Shown piece after piece: positions 6,299-8,042 of a stretch of DNA of 8,042 bases (position 1 is its first letter; each line of letters begins with the position of its first letter). This DNA is from a bacterium (lineage in GTDB: Bacteria > Krumholzibacteriota > Krumholzibacteriia > LZORAL124-64-63). Below the pieces are notes generated by a model. That model searched no databases. It saw nothing but the letters and a program-made list of their open reading frames with translations, and was not told the origin of the DNA. The translations under genes and the position numbers were made by a program. The stretch is from the NCBI GenBank assembly GCA_030591105.1, contig JAUVBS010000079.1:1-8042 (forward strand), given 5' to 3'.

Positions 6299-7778
6299 AA
6301 CAGGCCCGCAGCGCAGCAACCTGCTCGAAGCGACCATACACATGGTGGCCGATGCCCTCATGCTCGAGGCTGCGTTCTTGCTCACGTACTGGTTCTGTTT
6401 CTACAGCGGCATCTGGCTTGTGCCGCTGGGAATCCCGGCACTGAATGTCTACCTCGTAGCGAGCTTGGTGGTCGTTTTCGTGTTCCTCTGTATCTTCTAC
6501 GCCACCGGCATGTATGCCGGCCGCGGCGGCCGACGCATCGAGGACGACCTGCTCGGGCTATTCAAGGGTGTCATCCTCGGTAGCTTGCTGGTCTTGGCGA
6601 TAGCTTTCTTTTTCCGTCGCCTGACTTTCAGTCGCTCGTTCTTCGGGCTTTTCTTTCTGTCGAGCATATTTTTTCTGACCGTCGGCCGGGTCGTTGCACG
6701 CTCGGTGCTGCACAAGATTCTCCGGCGCGGGAGGGGTTATACCCGCGTTCTGCTGGTCGGTGACAGCGCGATGCGGGAGCGGGTTCTCAGAGCAGCCCGC
6801 GACCTGCCGGGACTCGCTTTCAGGCCGATCGGCTGGCTGTGTGTCGGCAGTGGTGAGGAGACGGCTCAGCAGCCGGCGGTCAACGTAACGACCGACGCCG
6901 GCGCCGTGGCCGCCGCCGCCGCCCCTGATCGGCTGGCGCTGCCGGTCGATCTGCCGTGCCTCGGCGAATTGGCTGAGATCCGCGCCGTCGTCCTCGAGCA
7001 CAAGATCGACCGGGTTGTGCTGACCTTGCCGTTCGAACAACTGGCCCTGGTCTCGGCGACCGCCGCGAAGCTGGCGAACCTGACCACCGATCTGCAGTTC
7101 GTACCCGACCTGTTCGCCCTGCACACGAGCAAGATGCGGCTGACCGAGGTTGCGGGGATTCCGTTCATCTCGGTCCGGGAGGTAGCTCTCAGCGGTGCGG
7201 ACCGCATCGTCAAGCGGACTTTCGATATCGTCTGCACCAGCCTGGGACTGCTGGTACTGTCGCCGTTGTTGTTCGTGTTGGCGGTAGCTGTGAAGCTCAG
7301 CTCGCGAGGCCCGGTTCTGTACCGGCAAGCGCGCGTCGGACGCGACGGCCGCGAGTTCGACATGCTCAAGTTCCGTTCGATGCGGGTCGGCGCCGAAGAG
7401 CAGACTGGACCGGTTTGGACCGTCGCCGACGACCCTCGCGTGACCGGCGTGGGGCGGCTGTTGCGACGTTGGAGCCTCGATGAGTTGCCGCAGCTCTGGA
7501 ATGTCTTGCGCGGCGACATGAGTCTGGTCGGACCGCGACCCGAGCGTAGAGTTTTCGTCGAACGCTTCAGCCAGCAGATGCCGCGGTATTTCGAGCGGCA
7601 CCGGGTCAAATCGGGCCTGACCGGTTGGGCGCAGGTCAACGGTCTGCGGGGCGATACCAGCATCGCCGAGCGTACGTTGTACGACCTGCATTACGTGGAG
7701 AACTGGTCGCTGGCCCTCGATGTGAAGATTCTTCTGATGACCGTACACCACGTGTTGCGGGGTGCTAACGCGTACTGA
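6291..7778 (+). CDS. Membrane polyprenyl-phosphate hexose-1-phosphate transferase (initiating enzyme of polysaccharide synthesis)
   Basis: Transfers a sugar-1-phosphate from a nucleotide sugar to undecaprenyl phosphate, starting repeat-unit assembly (WcaJ/WbaP/CpsE family). In this 495-residue protein hydrophobic segments at about 15-35, 50-72, 90-110 and 113-133 form the N-terminal membrane bundle. A CoA_binding_3-like Rossmann domain follows (VLLVGDSAMRERVLRAA 153-169; IDRVVLTLPFEQ 239-250). KRTFDIVCTSLGLLVLSPLL (308-327) is the hairpin membrane helix leading into the catalytic domain: RQARVGRDGREFDMLKFRSM (345-364), WSLDELPQLWNVLRGDMSLV (394-413) with the Asp397-Glu398 pair, GPRPER (414-419) and KSGLTGWAQVNGLRG (440-454). 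All signature residues are intact. An Ala-rich stretch (about 186-220) enlarges the Rossmann domain. The sugar (Glc, Gal or other) cannot be read from the sequence. The start overlaps the GT gene by 8 nt. Confidence 0.93.
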   Translation: MSETGPQRSNLLEATIHMVADALMLEAAFLLTYWFCFYSGIWLVPLGIPALNVYLVASLVVVFVFLCIFYATGMYAGRGGRRIEDDLLGLFKGVILGSLLVLAIAFFFRRLTFSRSFFGLFFLSSIFFLTVGRVVARSVLHKILRRGRGYTRVLLVGDSAMRERVLRAARDLPGLAFRPIGWLCVGSGEETAQQPAVNVTTDAGAVAAAAAPDRLALPVDLPCLGELAEIRAVVLEHKIDRVVLTLPFEQLALVSATAAKLANLTTDLQFVPDLFALHTSKMRLTEVAGIPFISVREVALSGADRIVKRTFDIVCTSLGLLVLSPLLFVLAVAVKLSSRGPVLYRQARVGRDGREFDMLKFRSMRVGAEEQTGPVWTVADDPRVTGVGRLLRRWSLDELPQLWNVLRGDMSLVGPRPERRVFVERFSQQMPRYFERHRVKSGLTGWAQVNGLRGDTSIAERTLYDLHYVENWSLALDVKILLMTVHHVLRGANAY

Positions 7779-7829
7779 GAGCGCAACAGTGGGGCGGTCC
7801 GATACCGCTTCGCGGATAAGGTTATGGCG
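7779..7829 (+). other. Short gap with small hairpins before the UbiA-type gene
   Basis: This 51-nt gap holds GCGGT (7794-7798) opposite ACCGC (7804-7808), and an overlapping alternative CCGC-TTC-GCGG (7805-7815). AAGG at 7818-7821 is the probable ribosome binding site. The stems are too short and lack a T tract, so I do not call a terminator; readthrough into the next gene is likely. Confidence 0.4.
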
Positions 7830-8042
7830 ATGGCTGAATTCGGCAGTTTCTGGGAGTCGCTACGTCCACGGCAGTGGACCAAGAACCTCATCCTGTTCGC
7901 CGGTGTGATCTTTGCCCAGAAGCTCGGCGATAGCGGTTGTCTGCTCCGCGCGGGCCTCGGCGCGCTGGTTTTCTGTTTCGCCTCGGGCGTCGTCTACTTG
8001 TTCAACGATATCGCCGATGTGGAGCTGGATCGTCTACATCCC
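7830..8042 (+). CDS. UbiA-family prenyltransferase, decaprenyl-phosphate phosphoribosyltransferase-like, 3' end cut by window edge
   Basis: Only the first 71 residues are in view and the frame runs off the right edge. The start of the protein contains LRPRQWTKNLILFAGVIFA, followed by a hydrophobic helix (AGLGALVFCFASGVVYLFN) and the first Asp-rich motif NDIADVELDRLHP. The RPxQW-KN opening and the ND-x2-D-x3-D-R-xHP motif fit the UbiA branch that includes mycobacterial Rv3806c, which moves phosphoribose from PRPP onto decaprenyl phosphate. True quinone UbiA enzymes usually look different at the N-terminus. I chose ATG 7830 because AAGG (7818-7821) is 8 nt upstream; the in-frame ATG at 7824 is only 2 nt from that site and adds two residues. 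Membrane location and a polyprenyl-phosphate acceptor fit its place after the initiating transferase. Donor specificity is inferred. Confidence 0.82.
   Translation, partial: MAEFGSFWESLRPRQWTKNLILFAGVIFAQKLGDSGCLLRAGLGALVFCFASGVVYLFNDIADVELDRLHP

Noticed and set aside
6906..6925. GCC trinucleotide run as a microsatellite or CRISPR-like repeat
   Set aside because: Too few units and in frame as alanine codons; noted only as part of the protein insertion.
6558..7751. Long minus-strand open frame (397 codons) opposite the initiating transferase
   Set aside because: It lies antisense to a strongly supported gene in GC-rich DNA, where such open frames are expected, and its product is Gln/Arg/Asp-rich with no recognisable domain.
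7794..7815. Hairpins after the initiating transferase as a terminator
   Set aside because: Stems of 4-5 bp, overlapping each other, with no T tract.

Overview
This window is a gene-dense, GC-rich bacterial chromosome segment. Every supported gene is on the + strand, with short gaps or stop/start overlaps. The order cinA–thpR–recA–recX, and the protein sequences themselves, fit a high-GC Gram-negative bacterium. Deltaproteobacterial-type lineages (Desulfobacterota, Myxococcota, Binatota-like) are my best guess, from remembered gene order only. The sugar genes downstream (rmlD, gmhA) fit an organism with a rhamnose/heptose-containing lipopolysaccharide or exopolysaccharide.

Left part (1–1504): the 3' portion of cinA (nicotinamide-nucleotide amidohydrolase/CinA), cut by the window edge. 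It overlaps by 4 nt the 2H phosphoesterase gene thpR. A 180-nt non-coding leader follows. It holds a weak candidate promoter, a small inverted repeat and GC-rich hairpins.

Middle (1685–3557): recA and recX, 10 nt apart. RecA has an intact core but a long Lys/Ala tail, with a lysine exactly every five residues, in place of the usual acidic tail. recX carries a perfect 9-bp G/C hairpin inside its early coding sequence. It may act as an intragenic attenuator, because there is no room for a terminator between recA and recX.

Right part (3557–8042): a cell-surface polysaccharide run. It contains rmlD/rfbD (dTDP-L-rhamnose synthesis), gmhA (sedoheptulose-7-phosphate isomerase), a GT4 glycosyltransferase, a membrane-bound polyprenyl-phosphate hexose-1-phosphate transferase (initiating enzyme), and the first ~71 codons of a UbiA-family prenyltransferase of the decaprenyl-phosphate phosphoribosyltransferase type. 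recX and rmlD overlap (TGATG), gmhA/GT overlap by 8 nt and GT/initiating transferase by 8 nt. I see no clear promoter or terminator between recA and the right edge, so DNA-repair and polysaccharide genes may share transcripts.

No RNA genes, mobile elements, CRISPR arrays or insertion sequences were found. The genes themselves belong to known families. The points most worth a second look are the RecA tail, the hairpin in recX, the direct coupling of recX to a polysaccharide operon, and the UbiA-type gene at the right edge.
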